From NCBI RefSeq assembly GCF_900637685.1, contig NZ_LR134388.1:1127501-1191500 (forward strand): 64,000 nucleotides of DNA. Reading direction: 5' to 3'. The notes under the pieces are model-generated. The model worked only from the letters and a program-made list of their open reading frames with translations, did not search any database and had not been told where the DNA came from. Positions 1 through 13,193 of this stretch are shown here, one piece after another (the first letter of the stretch is position 1; each line of letters begins with the position of its first letter). The position numbers and the translations under genes were made by a program. Source of the stretch: Legionella sainthelensi. GTDB lineage: Bacteria; Pseudomonadota; Gammaproteobacteria; Legionellales; Legionellaceae.

Positions 1-2726
<2,726 letters not shown>

Positions 2727-2826
2727 AATCTGAGTTACTTCAGATTGTGCTGAATATAAGATATAATGTTACTCTCTTTATTTACCTGAGTATCATGCGG
2801 CTAATGCACGATACTCAAAACAGTTT

Positions 2827-2944
2827 TCCTGGCGACCATAGCGGTTTGGTACCACCTGATTCCATCTCGAACTCAGAAGTGAAACGAACATGCGCCAATG
2901 ATAGTGTGAGGCTTCCTCATGTGAAAGTAGGTCATCGCCAGGGT
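2827..2944 (+). rRNA. rrf: 5S ribosomal RNA
   Basis: About 118 bases beginning TCCTGGCGACCATAGCGG and ending CATCGCCAGGG. The two ends pair to form helix I, and the conserved GAACTCAGAAGTGAAAC core is present at 2869-2886. It lies about 100 bases after 23S with no tRNA in the spacer, the usual distal order of a bacterial rRNA operon. Ends are good to a few bases. Confidence 0.96.
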
Positions 2945-2953
2945 CTTTTCCTT

Positions 2954-2982
2954 AAAGCGGCTTATTATGCCGCTTTTTTTTT
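2954..2982 (+). terminator. Rho-independent terminator of the rRNA operon
   Basis: An 8-bp stem (AAAGCGGC / GCCGCTTT) with a 7-base loop is followed directly by a run of nine T residues. It starts about 10 bases after 5S and closes the operon. Confidence 0.9.
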
Positions 2983-3216
2983 GCCTTATTTTTTATCCAG
3001 CCCTGCTCCTCGTTGATGTTCCGGGGTCATCCCCTGCCAGCAAGAATGGAATAGGAGCTTTATCAGCATTTCATCTTATCGGTCAATATCAATGAGATAC
3101 ATCAGGTGTTGCAAATAGAGGTCACTATCATTTTCTTGTCGCAATGACCATGCGAAACCATCGGCTGGTCTAGACACACGATGCACGTTACGTCACCTGC
3201 GCCAGAATAATTATCA

Positions 3217-4352
3217 TCAAAGTACATATCCAATAGCTGTGAACTCATCAGCGGCATATTCACCATCCTTATTAGTGCTGACATGCTTTGGTGATGGAAA
3301 AAAACTGATGACTAAATACGAGTGATTTGGATTTGTAACTTGTTCAGAATCAGAAAGCTCGTCTTCTTCCTCACTATCAGACGTATCTTGATAATATGAA
3401 TTTAGTTCTTTCCTAAAGAGTGAAGGATTTGCTAAACTAAAATCCTGATCAAGATTATTTTCAAGCGCTAATAATTGCCATTGTTCATGCCTGCTTTTTA
3501 ATAACTTTATTAAGGATTCTAGATCATAGTCACTAACTTTTATGTTAGAAAAATCATTCTTCATTGAAATAATTTTCTCTTCATCTTCAATTAAAGTAAG
3601 AAGTTTATTGAGCATTATTTGATGGTGCGTGTATAAATCAGATGTTATCGTGGTACGAATGATGCCTTCAAAAAATGAAAAGGGAGTTTCTGCAATTAGC
3701 TTTATCATAGCTATTTTTTCACTTTGAAAACTTTCTGATCCCACATAATTTTGAGGTAAAGATGCTTGATCGACGCCATGATAATGCTGTTCAACGATAT
3801 AGGGAATTTTTTGTAGCGATGATAATGTAAGTGAAGTTCGTAACATGTCAAAGTCAAGAGACTCAGCCAAATCTATCCTAAAAGTTTTTTTTCCTCTCCT
3901 ATATCCTGCAAGCCAAAATTACCCGAATGCATGTCAGTTTCACAAAGAAAGTAGCAAATAATGAACATTGCTGCTAAACCTTTAATCTTTTGAAATTGAC
4001 TTGGATCTTTTAAATCTGGACAACCTTCTCTAAAATTTTTTATCTTCCTGCTCGCAATATAAAATTCATTATTTTCTTTAATAATCTCCAATTCCGGGCC
4101 ATAGCCCATAAGACCTTTGAAAATTTTAGAGCAAGCTAATTCAATTTGAGCAGCATATTCACTACGCCTGAATAAAAGAAAGTACTCATCGTCGAAAAAA
4201 GAGTTTTGAATGGTCTGGGAATTTGGAGTACAGGTGTAACCATAGTTTAAATCACCCATTGGATTACCAAATAACAGTTTGATGTTATGAAAAGATGAAA
4301 AATCTCTATATGGCATGGTAAGCTCAATTATAAAAAGGATTAAATTGTACAC
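3217..4352 (-). pseudogene. Kinase-like-fold hypothetical protein, frameshifted
   Basis: Two minus-strand frames (4352-3873 and 3870-3217) read as one protein of about 375 residues when one A is added to an 8-A run near 3891. The junction then reads HSGNFGLQ ... EEKK-TFRIDLAESLDFD. The DMHSGN element followed by I-D-L about 20 residues later resembles the catalytic loop and metal-binding aspartate of degenerate protein- or lipid-kinase folds (HxGN ... IDxD). The C-terminal third is rich in Asp and Glu (DTSDSEEEDELSDSEQ) and shows no further motif. The better start is probably Met at 4314 (MPYRDFSSFH). It stands alone between the rRNA operon and a plus-strand gene. A Dot/Icm effector role is a guess from genus and composition. 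The frame break may be real or a sequencing undercall. The 2983-3216 interval before it holds no recognisable gene. Confidence 0.55.
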
Positions 4353-4517
4353 GAAAGGCGATTAATTTGGACTTAAGATAATTAATAGTGATTAAATTTT
4401 TATCTCGATAAAAACCAATTTACACGATACACTCACATAAAAAGACCTAGGTGTTTTTTAATGAAAAATTTAGCCTAACGATTTTTTGTTTTAAACTATT
4501 TATCTTAAGGACTCCAA

Positions 4518-4790
4518 ATGACAATTGAAAAGCGACTGATTGAACTGGAAGAAGATATTGAAACAATTAAAGAAATGAGTCATTTATTAGCTCAAAACAT
4601 TAAGAACTCGGAAATGCTTCTAGAGCGAATTGCTAAACGGCTTAGCCACTATGAAAAAGCCAAACAGCAGGCAGCAATGAATCATGGAGAGTTATTGAAT
4701 GCTTTTGGCATAATGAACCAGCAAAAACAACAGGAGCATGAGTTTATAGATGAATCTCCTGTAAACAGCTTAATTAAAAGCACGATTTAA
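4518..4790 (+). CDS. Small helical/coiled-coil hypothetical protein
   Basis: Ninety residues, starting MTIEKRLIELEEDIETI, with heptad-like Leu/Ile spacing through about residue 50, so probably one long helix that pairs with itself or a partner. The start is supported by AAGGACT about eight bases upstream. There is no signal peptide or membrane segment. Its stop overlaps by four bases the 3' end of the convergent gamma-carbonic-anhydrase gene. The SlyX-like length and composition are suggestive, but no family is recognised with confidence. Confidence 0.6.
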   Translation: MTIEKRLIELEEDIETIKEMSHLLAQNIKNSEMLLERIAKRLSHYEKAKQQAAMNHGELLNAFGIMNQQKQQEHEFIDESPVNSLIKSTI

Positions 4791-5320
4791 TCTAAGTACT
4801 TATCTTTTAATCGCACATAGTGTTGTGCTGAATATTCTAAGTGATCTAGTTCTTGAGCTGTTAACTTTCTAACAGCTTTAGCAGGGCTTCCAAGATACAA
4901 ATGACCACTCTTGAGTATACTACCAGGAGTTACTAACGAACCGGCAGCAACCATTACATGATGTTGAATATGGACAGCATCTAAGATAATCGCTCCCATT
5001 CCAACAAGGCAAAAATCATCAATCACGCACCCATGCAATGCTGCATGATGACCGATTGTAATTCCTTGACCTAAAATCAATGGCTGGCCTTCAGCAGTAT
5101 ATGGGCCTTCATGCGTAACATGTAAAACAGAACCATCTTGAATGTTGCATGCATTCCCAACTTTAATGGAATTGACATCACCGCGAACAACAGCCATAGG
5201 CCAAATAGAAACATCATCTCCCAAGCTTACATCGCCAATGACTAGAGACTTAGGATCAATATAGATTCTTTGCCCCAAAGAAGGAGCTTTACCTTGAAAA
5301 CTACGAACTGCATCATTCAT
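4787..5320 (-). CDS. Gamma-carbonic anhydrase family hexapeptide-repeat protein
   Basis: 177 residues forming a left-handed beta-helix built from hexapeptide repeats, as in the YrdA/CaiE/PaaY family. Visible landmarks are the N-terminal GDVSLGDDVSIWPMAVVRGD, then NIQDGSVLHVTHEG, and GHHAALHGCVIDDFCLVGMGA, which together supply the histidines (HVTH, GHH, LHG) expected to bind a metal at the subunit interface. Family length is normal. It follows the glutathione reductase gene by only five bases on the same strand, so the two are likely co-transcribed. Whether it hydrates CO2 or acts as an acyl-CoA-type enzyme cannot be told from sequence. Confidence 0.9.
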   Translation of the reverse strand: MNDAVRSFQGKAPSLGQRIYIDPKSLVIGDVSLGDDVSIWPMAVVRGDVNSIKVGNACNIQDGSVLHVTHEGPYTAEGQPLILGQGITIGHHAALHGCVIDDFCLVGMGAIILDAVHIQHHVMVAAGSLVTPGSILKSGHLYLGSPAKAVRKLTAQELDHLEYSAQHYVRLKDKYLD

Positions 5321-5325
5321 ATCAG

Positions 5326-6681
5326 CTACACCATAGTTACTAATTCTTCTGCGCTTGTGGGATGAATAGCAACAGTATTATCAAAATCTTTTTTACATGC
5401 TCCCATTTTTACAGCAACCCCAAAACCTTGGAGCATTTCGTCGGCTCCTAAGCCAATTACATGGAGCCCAATAATTTTTTCTTCCTGACCTAAAGTAACT
5501 AATTTCATTACAGTGGGGGTCTTTTGGGAAGCGAAAGCATCAAACATGGGAGTAAAACGTGTTTGATAAACTTTAATGTGTTCTTTACCATATTGCGTAA
5601 TGGCTTCTTCTTCACTTAAACCTACAGTTCCCATAGGTGGGTGACTAAAGATTACCGTACTTATATTCTCATAACTTAGACGTGCATCTGGTTGTTGACC
5701 AAATAAGCGATCGGCCAAACGACGTCCTGCTGCTATTGCTACTGGAGTAAGTGCCGGCGCGTTAGTGACATCTCCTAGAGCATAAATTCCTTTAGCACTT
5801 GTATTTTGAAACGCATCGACTAAAATCAAGCCTTGCTTGTCGGTTGAAACGTTTGCCTTTTCTAGATGCAGATGGGCTGTGCGAGGAGTCCGCCCCACCG
5901 CTGCAATGATCACATCTATGTCGTGAATAATGGAGCCACTTTGGCATACAATCGATTTTCTGCCATCACTATGCAAATTTATTTCTTGTGCACGGTGATT
6001 TTGATGAATGTGAATTCCTTGTTGTTGCATGATTTCTAACAGAGTGTCCCCTAAAATAGTGTCAAAGCGACTTAAAGGTCTTGTGCCCCGCATTAAAAGA
6101 TGAGTTTCGCTTCCCAAATTATGTAAAACTCCGGCTAATTCAACACCAATATAACCACTACCAATTACTGCTACTTTTTGGGGTTGTTTGGTCAAGGAAA
6201 AAAAACCATCTGAATCGATCGCATGTTGTATTCCATGGATTTGTGGTTGGGAGGGTTCACCTCCAGTTGCAATAATAATATGAGTGGCTTGAAAAAGTGT
6301 ATCATTTACTTTGATTGTCTGTCCGTCATGAAATTCTCCTTTACCTTGAATTAAAGTAATGTCGTATTGAGCAAGTCGTTTTGCGTAATTTTCTCTTAGG
6401 CGATCGATATATGCATTACGCTGGCTGACAAGTGTATTCCAATTCAATTGGACAGGCACTGCATTAAATCCATAATCAGGCGCATGGTGAAGCATGTCAG
6501 CAATCATTGATGCATTGAACATGATTTTTTTAGGGACACATCCTAAATTGACACAAGTTCCTCCTAAGTGGCTTGCTTCAATCACAGCTACTTTGGAACC
6601 ATATTTTGCAGCGCGAACAGCACTGGCGATACCGCCGCTTCCGCCACCAATTACGATCAAATCAAAATGTTTGTTTTTCAT
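5326..6681 (-). CDS. gor: Glutathione-disulfide reductase
   Basis: 451 residues, normal for Gor. It reduces oxidised glutathione with NADPH in the cytosol. The FAD-binding GGGSGGIAS motif lies at residues 12-20. The redox-active pair Cys43 and Cys48 is in [13 protein letters not shown]. The NADPH-binding [13 protein letters not shown] follows near residue 175, the second FAD contact is [11 protein letters not shown], and the C-terminal dimerisation domain carries the catalytic HPTSAEELV. All key residues are present and the gene is unbroken. A gamma-carbonic-anhydrase-like gene follows five bases downstream, suggesting an operon. Confidence 0.95.
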   Translation of the reverse strand: MKNKHFDLIVIGGGSGGIASAVRAAKYGSKVAVIEASHLGGTCVNLGCVPKKIMFNASMIADMLHHAPDYGFNAVPVQLNWNTLVSQRNAYIDRLRENYAKRLAQYDITLIQGKGEFHDGQTIKVNDTLFQATHIIIATGGEPSQPQIHGIQHAIDSDGFFSLTKQPQKVAVIGSGYIGVELAGVLHNLGSETHLLMRGTRPLSRFDTILGDTLLEIMQQQGIHIHQNHRAQEINLHSDGRKSIVCQSGSIIHDIDVIIAAVGRTPRTAHLHLEKANVSTDKQGLILVDAFQNTSAKGIYALGDVTNAPALTPVAIAAGRRLADRLFGQQPDARLSYENISTVIFSHPPMGTVGLSEEEAITQYGKEHIKVYQTRFTPMFDAFASQKTPTVMKLVTLGQEEKIIGLHVIGLGADEMLQGFGVAVKMGACKKDFDNTVAIHPTSAEELVTMV

Positions 6682-7264
6682 AGACTTTTTTAGAAAAATA
6701 AGTTTATATTATCAGGAACTGTCCAAGTAACCAACTCATTATTTTAATATGAGTTCGGGATAAGAAAGCAAATCATTACCTTGGCACGTTCGGGCGGAGG
6801 TGTACTGCCATTTCACTTAAGACATATCCCCTGTAACCACCGACATCCTGCGTTGTTTACGGGATTAAATAGTGGTGAGCGATTTCTGGACCTCGTGGGC
6901 ACATCCCGGGCTCTAGAAATAAAGATAGATCCTTAAGTCAAATCGCAGTCCTTCTCAATTCCAACGATGGAGCGACTGAAATCTCTATCTCGAACACACG
7001 TTCTTTTAACATGAGTGATGCATCAAAATAATTATTTGATGGCTAAAGCCGGGGTTTTCTTAGTATCTCAGGTTGCTTCTCAGGAGTGTGGTTCTTTTTT
7101 ACTAGCCGTAGCTTTATTCGATACTGATTATCTTTTATATAAAATTTGTAATCTTTTAATTCTGATTCTTTATCCTTAATCAAGGATTATAAGATTGGGT
7201 TGTATGTTTTTTGTGCAATTTAGGTGAATGTTATAAATCAATAATCATTAATAAGGAGATTAAT
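6682..7264. other. Intergenic region without a recognisable gene
   Basis: No gene or known RNA is seen. A patch at about 6780-6970 is clearly richer in G+C than its surroundings (for example GGACCTCGTGGGCACATCCC) and reads like the GC-rich non-coding patches seen elsewhere in this window. The last 130 bases are AT-rich and hold the likely promoter and the AAGGAG ribosome-binding site (7253-7258) of the GDSL lipase gene. Confidence 0.5.
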
Positions 7265-8787
7265 GTGACTATGATTAAAATTAGCCGTATTGTTGTACTT
7301 GGAGATAGCTTGTCTGATAGAGGCACTTTCGATAAACGTAAACTATTTGGATTTATTCCTTTAGGTGATTTTTATGAAGTAGGTTTTGATGCCCCCAGAG
7401 GTAGATTTACTAATGGATTTGTTTGGGGTGACTATTTTGTGACGGCGATTATTGAAGATTTTGAAATCGATTATGTAAGAAAAAAATTAAAAATTAACCA
7501 TGATCCTCGAGGTAATGCGGATGTCGCAGATGCAATTTTAGCTAATGATTTAAATATACTTAAAAAAAATGAAAAAGCATTTAGTCTAAATAATGACAAA
7601 CATATTTTATTTAAAGGCGAGCGTTTTGCACGTTTCTATTGTGAAGCAGGGTTAACCGCTGATGATTACACGAGACAATTTACAATAAACCCTAAATATG
7701 AATTTCTGAGATTAATATTAGCCAGATTGGAAGATAAGCGGAAGCAGCTTTTTGATGAGGATAAAAAATATAAAATTACAGAACAAGAAAAATCTGAAAC
7801 ATTGATTATTGAATGGTCTGGAGCTAATGATTTATTAACCGTTAATGCAGAGCCAACTTTAATTGAAGCGGATAATGCAGTGAATGCACGCATTGCAAAT
7901 TTGGAAATTCTTATTCAACAAGGTTATCGAAATTTTGTATTGGTAAATTTACCCGATCTTTCCTTAACGCCAAGATTTCAAGAAAAAACTAAAAAGAACA
8001 AGAAAATGCTACTAAATGTTCTGATCATTTTAATGATCAATTGGCAGATAAGACTAAGCAATTGATTGAAAAATATAAAGATTTAAATATACCCTTGAAT
8101 CTTTCGATATTTGATGCCAATACCCCATTTAAAAAAATATATAATCATTGCGAAGAATATGGATTTGATAAAGAGAAATTAAAATCACCTTATATTGATT
8201 CCGAAGAATTTAAACAAAATCAAAAAAATCCAGAATATCAGCAGCAACATATCTCTCCTGCGGAGGGGTATATGTTTTGGGATGATATACATCCCAGTAT
8301 GGATATGCATAGTTGGTTAGCTGTTATGTTTAAGGAGACTTATAATAAGATTTTTAAATTTATTCCTCCAGAACCTATAAAAAGAAGATGCAGTAAAGAA
8401 GCAGAAGATATGGTTCATCATTGTATTTCAGCGCCCTATGCTCATTTACCTTCTGATGTGGCAAAAATAATAAATAGTATTTGTTCAAATGCAAAAAATT
8501 TAGAGCAATCATGGTGTTCACACCGCCGTGGAGAAGAGGAGTTATTAAAACAGTTTATTTTTGAACTGAAATGCCAAAATGGTAATTTGCATGAAATAGA
8601 TGCACTTATAAAAAAATTTACTAATGACTCTGAGAATATGAAAATGATAAAAAGACATCAGTATCCTATTTATGATTTTTTTGCGGGCAAGAAAACTACT
8701 CCTCTGGAGGATGCGGTTAAGGCACTGGCAATGGCAGTTGAGGAGCATCTTTCTGTTTCGAAACCAATGACCCTAATTAGTTCTTAA
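7265..8787 (+). pseudogene. GDSL-family lipase/acyltransferase (PlaA/PlaC/PlaD-like), frameshifted
   Basis: A GDSL/SGNH esterase of about 507 residues once one A is added to the five-A run near 7991. The first frame then continues as KTKKEQENATKCSDHFNDQL into the second frame. Block I is VVLGDSLSDRGTF with the nucleophilic Ser. The GAND element (block III, near 7822) supplies Asn. Block V is WDDIHPSMDMH near 8280, with the Asp-x-x-His of the triad. Legionella carries several such secreted lysophospholipase/acyltransferases; this one has no obvious signal peptide, so it is closer to an effector type. The start is the GTG at 7265 or ATG at 7271, both after AAGGAG at 7253-7258. As given, translation would stop at 8065 and lose the catalytic His, so the product would be inactive. 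Confidence 0.8.
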
Positions 8788-8846
8788 ACGGTGTAAAAAT
8801 CGATGCTGCAAGGTGAAGTGCTTAGTAAGGTATGTTGTTTTTTGAG

Positions 8847-8868
8847 ACCTTCCGCGGTTGCGGAAGGT
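8847..8868. repeat. Perfect 9-bp hairpin between convergent genes
   Basis: ACCTTCCGC and GCGGAAGGT pair perfectly around a GGTT loop. It lies between the ends of the GDSL gene (plus) and the Ohr gene (minus). It has no following T-run on either strand, so it is a possible bidirectional mRNA 3' end rather than a classical terminator. Confidence 0.55.
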
Positions 8869-8907
8869 GATGTTTCTCAGGCTTCGACATTAAATAATAT
8901 GTTTTGG

Positions 8908-9327
8908 TTATTCTGTAATTACTTTAAATTCTACCGCAATATTATTGCGAATTGCATTGGAGTAAGGACAGACTTTATCCGCTTTTGCTACCAGTTCCTC
9001 CGCATCTTTTTGATTTAAACCCTCTATATAAGCATGTATTTCGATTCCAAGTTTAAATCCCTTTTCAGGTGTTGGATATAAGGAGACTTGAGATAGAATA
9101 GAGGCTTCTTTAAGAGGGATGTGTTCTAGTCGAGCGACATGACGAATAGCGCTTTCAAAGCAAGCAGAATATCCTGCAGCAAATAATTCTTCAGGATTTG
9201 TACCTCCACCTTGTCCACCTAGCTCTTTAGGCATGGCGAGGTCGATTCTTAATAAGCCATCTGATGTTTCAATATGTCCATTTCTTCCACCGTGTGTACG
9301 TGCTGTGGCTGTGTAAAGTGCTTTCAT
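8908..9327 (-). CDS. ohr: Organic hydroperoxide resistance protein, Ohr/OsmC family
   Basis: 139 residues, the usual Ohr length. It reduces organic and fatty-acid hydroperoxides with two reactive cysteines, normally recharged by lipoylated proteins. The first cysteine is in AAGYSACFESAIRHVA and the second in ADKVCPYSNAIRNN. The GGQGGGTNPEELFAAG segment is the family signature. The start is supported by a purine-rich AAGGGACAAAT just upstream on the minus strand. No OhrR-type repressor is adjacent, so regulation cannot be read here. Confidence 0.93.
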   Translation of the reverse strand: MKALYTATARTHGGRNGHIETSDGLLRIDLAMPKELGGQGGGTNPEELFAAGYSACFESAIRHVARLEHIPLKEASILSQVSLYPTPEKGFKLGIEIHAYIEGLNQKDAEELVAKADKVCPYSNAIRNNIAVEFKVITE

Positions 9328-9355
9328 ATTTGTCCCTTGATTTTAAAAATATTAT

Positions 9356-10506
9356 TTAGTTAACCGTATATACTTTGTTGCAGTCATTTGGAACTATTGG
9401 GCTTTTTACCCCATAAAATAAGCCCTGATCTTCATAATTGCATATTTGTTGCATATTCAATTCACTTAGGCATTGAGATAATGTTTTATTGTGGCAGTGA
9501 GGGAAAATTGCATTGGGATTATTTAATGCCTGATATTGTTGGTTTCCCCACTTCTCTAAGTGACTAGTATAATAAGTAGTAAAATTTTTAACCTTCATTT
9601 TTTATTTAGCGTGAAGATCTTCATTCCAGGATAATTATGATGGTTACGACTGATACCTGGAGTAGAGAAGGCATATATGTTGGTACCATTATTCAAATGG
9701 ATTTTTCTAAATTCATCCATGTGAGAATGGGAGGTTAATAATGTGATTTCCCCATATGATTGTTGGTTTTGGCTAAGTATATTTATAAATTTTTTTAAAT
9801 AGTGTTTGCGCCAAACTGGTTTTCCAATATACGAGTTTCCTGGTGGCTCATGCATGGCGATTAACAATTGTTCCGCATGGTGTTCTTTTAATTGTTGCTC
9901 CAACCAAGACAGCTGTTCTAAGGCATCTTTTTTCTGATTAGGATACTGTGAGAGCAAGGGTGTTTCGGCCCATTGGTTCGCATTGAGGGCAATTAATATA
10001 ATTTTTTTATTTCCAGGGATGACATAACTCGAATAATAGCCATCGCGGTACATGTGAGTGTCGTTAATAATTAATTTCTTACAATGAGCGCATGCTCCAT
10101 GCCAATTTGTAGCAAAATTTAAAGGAGAAACTCCATTTGATGTAAATGGCTGATAATTTCCACTTAGAGAATCATTGTTGCCAGTAATGTAAAAAATGGG
10201 TTTTAAGTCCACATCATTTATATATAATTCGTCAAATACCTTTTTTTCATAGGCTCCTTTTACGGTGGCATTAAATAATGAATGAGTTGGTAAATCACCT
10301 AAGCACAGAATAAAGTTTACTTGTTTACTCAATTTTTTGAATTTCTTCATAGTAATGTTGAGAAATTCCGGTCCGGTATCCCCTCCATCACGTGATACAT
10401 TGGTTTCACCATAATGAATGTCGCTGATGGTGAGAAAATTCAAATGTGCATATGCGGGAGGAATAAACCAACTTATTAAAAAAACAAGCTTAACGAGTGA
10501 TTTCAA
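9356..10506 (-). pseudogene. Secreted metallophosphoesterase (acid sphingomyelinase-like), frameshifted near the C terminus
   Basis: N-terminal signal peptide (KLVFLISWFIPPAYA), then a calcineurin-like phosphoesterase core with metal ligands SDIHYGE (D, H), CLGDLPTHS (GD), TGNNDS (GNND), AMHEPPG (H) and TSHSHMDEF (HSH), in the order of acid sphingomyelinase-like phosphodiesterases. The frame ends at 9595, and the following 80-residue frame (9598-9356) reads as the family's C-terminal tail. Adding one A to a six-A run at 9598-9603 joins them (TLNKKMKVKNFTTYYT). Alternatively, the ATGA overlap could give two coupled products, but the second has no domain of its own. Likely substrates are phosphodiesters of lipids or nucleotides in the periplasm or outside. 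It lies downstream of dacB on the same strand. Confidence 0.78.
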
Positions 10507-10568
10507 TCAATTTCTCCATAATTTGCTGCTTAAACTTTAGGGATACCTATTAGATAATTTTTATCTAT

Positions 10569-12362
10569 TTAAGTTGCTTCGTGAATGCTCCAAATTCGCT
10601 GTACTTGATTTGGATTTTCTAATGTTTCTACCCACAGTAATGTAGGGCCGCCAGCAGGATTTATCGTTAAAGTTTTGGAGGATAATATCACTGCAAAAGG
10701 ATATTTTTTAATAACAGATTGTAATACGGACCATACTTTGTCAGTATCTGCTTGGTTATCGTTTACGATCAGTTCATTGTTACGATACACAACATTGACT
10801 GGTTGGTCTTTTAAAGACATGCGTATCGCAGACTCCAAACGCCTCCATTTGGCTTGGTGCGCCCTTTGCTTCTCAGCTTGGGTTGGATTGGATTGAAAAC
10901 TAATACGCTGATGCGGGGAAAATACTCGACTCAAACGGCTGCTACTCGGACTGTTTTTCAAGAAATAGGTACATAATGCATCTAAAACGGGTCGTCCGGG
11001 GCCTGATGCTTTTCCAGGTTGCCGGTTGACATATAGAGCAAAGGCCAAAGTATGGCCATTAGCTGCATATAAATATCCGGAAAGGCTATTTATCCCAACC
11101 ATAGTGCCTGTTTTAGCGCGGACAAAGCCTTGTTGGCTCGGGATGTGAAATCTTTTTTGTAAGGTTCCATCACGTCCAGATATGGGTAAAGCGGCAATGT
11201 ATTCGTAAGATAAAGGAAACCGTTGATATAAAAACTTTAATAAGGATATGGTTTGTTCTGGAGTGACCAGGCTATAACGAGATAAACCCGAACCATCAGT
11301 AAGGATTGCATTTGTGAAGTCAATGCCTGTTTGAGATTGTAGAAAACTTTTAATTATAGGCTGAGCGGATTGCCAATTAACAGGGGAGCCATTAAGTTTT
11401 GCTGCAGCATGCAAATACAAACTGTCTGCGTATAAATTATCAGAGGGTTTCAACGTATCAGCCATTAATTCTGACACAGGTTTTGAATATTGTGTTGCAA
11501 TTAATAAAGAGTTACCGGGCGTTTTACCTAATTGAACTTGGCCATTGAGCTGGATATGTTCTTTGGCCAATTGACTTTGTATCATTGCCTGGGCATACAT
11601 TAAAGGGTTTTTGATTGCCATTCGTTGTTGTACTGCCCATTGACCAACACCCACACAACCGCGTACCGTTAAATGATTTTCTTTATCTAAACTAAAGCCT
11701 ACACCACAACCTTGAGCCTTGGCTTTAGTAGTTGCCTGATTGTTTAATGAAATCTTTCCCCCGCCATCGTCTACTTCAACTACAGCCGGATCGCCTGTGC
11801 GTGCTCCTGGATTTACAGTCACGGTCAAACGATTTGCATCAAGCATTACCGGGGCGTTAGGTGCGCCATAGCTGTATGCTAAATCAGAGGTGAGCCAGCC
11901 TGGGGGATAGGGATTAACTCCAGCTACATTGCTGTCAATATATAAATTACCTTGAATGGTATTGATGTTTAGTTCTTTCAAAGAAGAAAGAAGTTTTTTC
12001 AAATCATGACGACTAAAAGAAGGGTCTCCGCTAAGTTGTAAGTAAACATTTCCTTGCAAAATACCTTGTTGTATTTTGCCTGCACCCACACTCAGTTGAT
12101 TTTTAAAATGGTAATCAGGTCCAAGAACCATTAACGCTGCGGCTTCGGAAAAAAGCTTCATGTTGCTTGCCGGGATATATAACCGTCCAGCATTGCGTCG
12201 ATATAAAGTTTCTCCTGAGGTAAGATCAATGACAACAGCCCCAAGATTAACATTTGGATTAATTTGGTTAATTAATTTATCTACTTCATTTTGTATCCGG
12301 GCGCTTTGTGATACCGAGGATAATGTCACGAAAAATGCGCTAATTAACGTCTTTTTCATCAA
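10569..12362 (-). CDS. dacB: D-alanyl-D-alanine carboxypeptidase/endopeptidase (PBP4, peptidase S13)
   Basis: 597 residues, longer than Escherichia coli DacB (about 477), with roughly 110 extra C-terminal residues of unclear role. A signal peptide (KKTLISAFFVTLSSVSQSA) sends it to the periplasm, where the family trims peptidoglycan cross-links. The active-site SxxK is PASNMK (Ser66, Lys69), the SxN motif is PSDNLYAD near residue 305, and KTG is in VRAKTGTMVG near residue 418. All are intact. It sits 36 bases after parB and 60 bases before the metallophosphoesterase on the same strand, so the three may form a transcription unit. The C-terminal extension ends in VQRIWSIHEAT and resembles no domain I can name. 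Confidence 0.92.
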   Translation of the reverse strand: MMKKTLISAFFVTLSSVSQSARIQNEVDKLINQINPNVNLGAVVIDLTSGETLYRRNAGRLYIPASNMKLFSEAAALMVLGPDYHFKNQLSVGAGKIQQGILQGNVYLQLSGDPSFSRHDLKKLLSSLKELNINTIQGNLYIDSNVAGVNPYPPGWLTSDLAYSYGAPNAPVMLDANRLTVTVNPGARTGDPAVVEVDDGGGKISLNNQATTKAKAQGCGVGFSLDKENHLTVRGCVGVGQWAVQQRMAIKNPLMYAQAMIQSQLAKEHIQLNGQVQLGKTPGNSLLIATQYSKPVSELMADTLKPSDNLYADSLYLHAAAKLNGSPVNWQSAQPIIKSFLQSQTGIDFTNAILTDGSGLSRYSLVTPEQTISLLKFLYQRFPLSYEYIAALPISGRDGTLQKRFHIPSQQGFVRAKTGTMVGINSLSGYLYAANGHTLAFALYVNRQPGKASGPGRPVLDALCTYFLKNSPSSSRLSRVFSPHQRISFQSNPTQAEKQRAHQAKWRRLESAIRMSLKDQPVNVVYRNNELIVNDNQADTDKVWSVLQSVIKKYPFAVILSSKTLTINPAGGPTLLWVETLENPNQVQRIWSIHEAT

Positions 12363-12398
12363 TGTTGTTCCTCATATTCTTGGGGAGATAAGCATGCT

Positions 12399-13193
12399 CT
12401 AATCATATCGCAAGCCCAGACGCTCCAAAAGCCCTGCAAGCGTATCATTGTCATAAAATTTTACTTTTAGCCATCCGCCATCATCATTATCATTTATTAT
12501 TTGTACGGGGGCACCTACCTGCTCCGCTAAAACACTTTGCAAGCGTTCCACATCACGATCTTTTTTCGCATTTTTGGGAAAAGAGTGGACATTATTTTTT
12601 TGTATTTTTACTGCATGCTCAAGCTGTCTTACTGACCACTGCTCGTTTATCGTTTGAACAGCCAAATATTCTTGTTGGGCAAAATCAAGCCCTACGAGCA
12701 TTCGTGCATGGCCTAGGGATAAAGCTTTATCACGAATAAAATTTTTTATTTTCTCGCTTAGGGTTAACAGTCGTATAATATTAGCAATATGACTACGTGA
12801 TTTTCCTACCAGGGTGGCTATTTCATCTTGTTGGTAATTAAATTCATCTATTAAACGTCGATAGGCGTTTGCTTCTTCAATCAAGTTTAAATTTTCTCGT
12901 TGAATGTTTTCAATCAAGGTAAGCGCACAAGCTTGCTTGTCGGTGTAATTTCCTATAAGACAAGGTACCGTGTGCAATCCTGCCATTTTTGCAGCTCTCC
13001 AGCGTCTTTCTCCAGCAATAATCTCATAGCGGTGTTTTGCAATTGGGCGTACGATTAGCGGTTCGATTAAGCCTTGTGAGGCAATGGATTGGGCAAGCTC
13101 TTGCAAAGCTGTAGTATTAAAATCTTCTCTTGATTGATATTGGCCTGCTTGCAGGCTTTCTATAGGTAAATGATGAAATTCGGCGTGCATCAA
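12399..13193 (-). CDS. parB: ParB/Spo0J family chromosome-partitioning protein
   Basis: 264 residues. Features in order are the N-terminal LPIESLQAGQYQSR, ParB box II with GERRWRAAK (the CTP/arginine patch) near residue 62, the ENIQRENLN linker, then the central helix-turn-helix (YQQDEIATLVGKSRSHIANIIRLL) that binds parS, and a short C-terminal dimerisation region. Length is normal for a chromosomal ParB. There is no parA next to it, unlike the standard parAB locus. The dacB gene follows 36 bases downstream. It may be the chromosomal ParB with a detached parA, or a ParB-family regulator. No clear parS palindrome (TGTTTCACGTGAAACA) was noticed nearby. Confidence 0.9.
   Translation of the reverse strand: MMHAEFHHLPIESLQAGQYQSREDFNTTALQELAQSIASQGLIEPLIVRPIAKHRYEIIAGERRWRAAKMAGLHTVPCLIGNYTDKQACALTLIENIQRENLNLIEEANAYRRLIDEFNYQQDEIATLVGKSRSHIANIIRLLTLSEKIKNFIRDKALSLGHARMLVGLDFAQQEYLAVQTINEQWSVRQLEHAVKIQKNNVHSFPKNAKKDRDVERLQSVLAEQVGAPVQIINDNDDGGWLKVKFYDNDTLAGLLERLGLRYD

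Noticed and set aside
2727..2826. tRNA in the 23S-5S spacer
   Set aside because: The spacer is too short and shows no cloverleaf.
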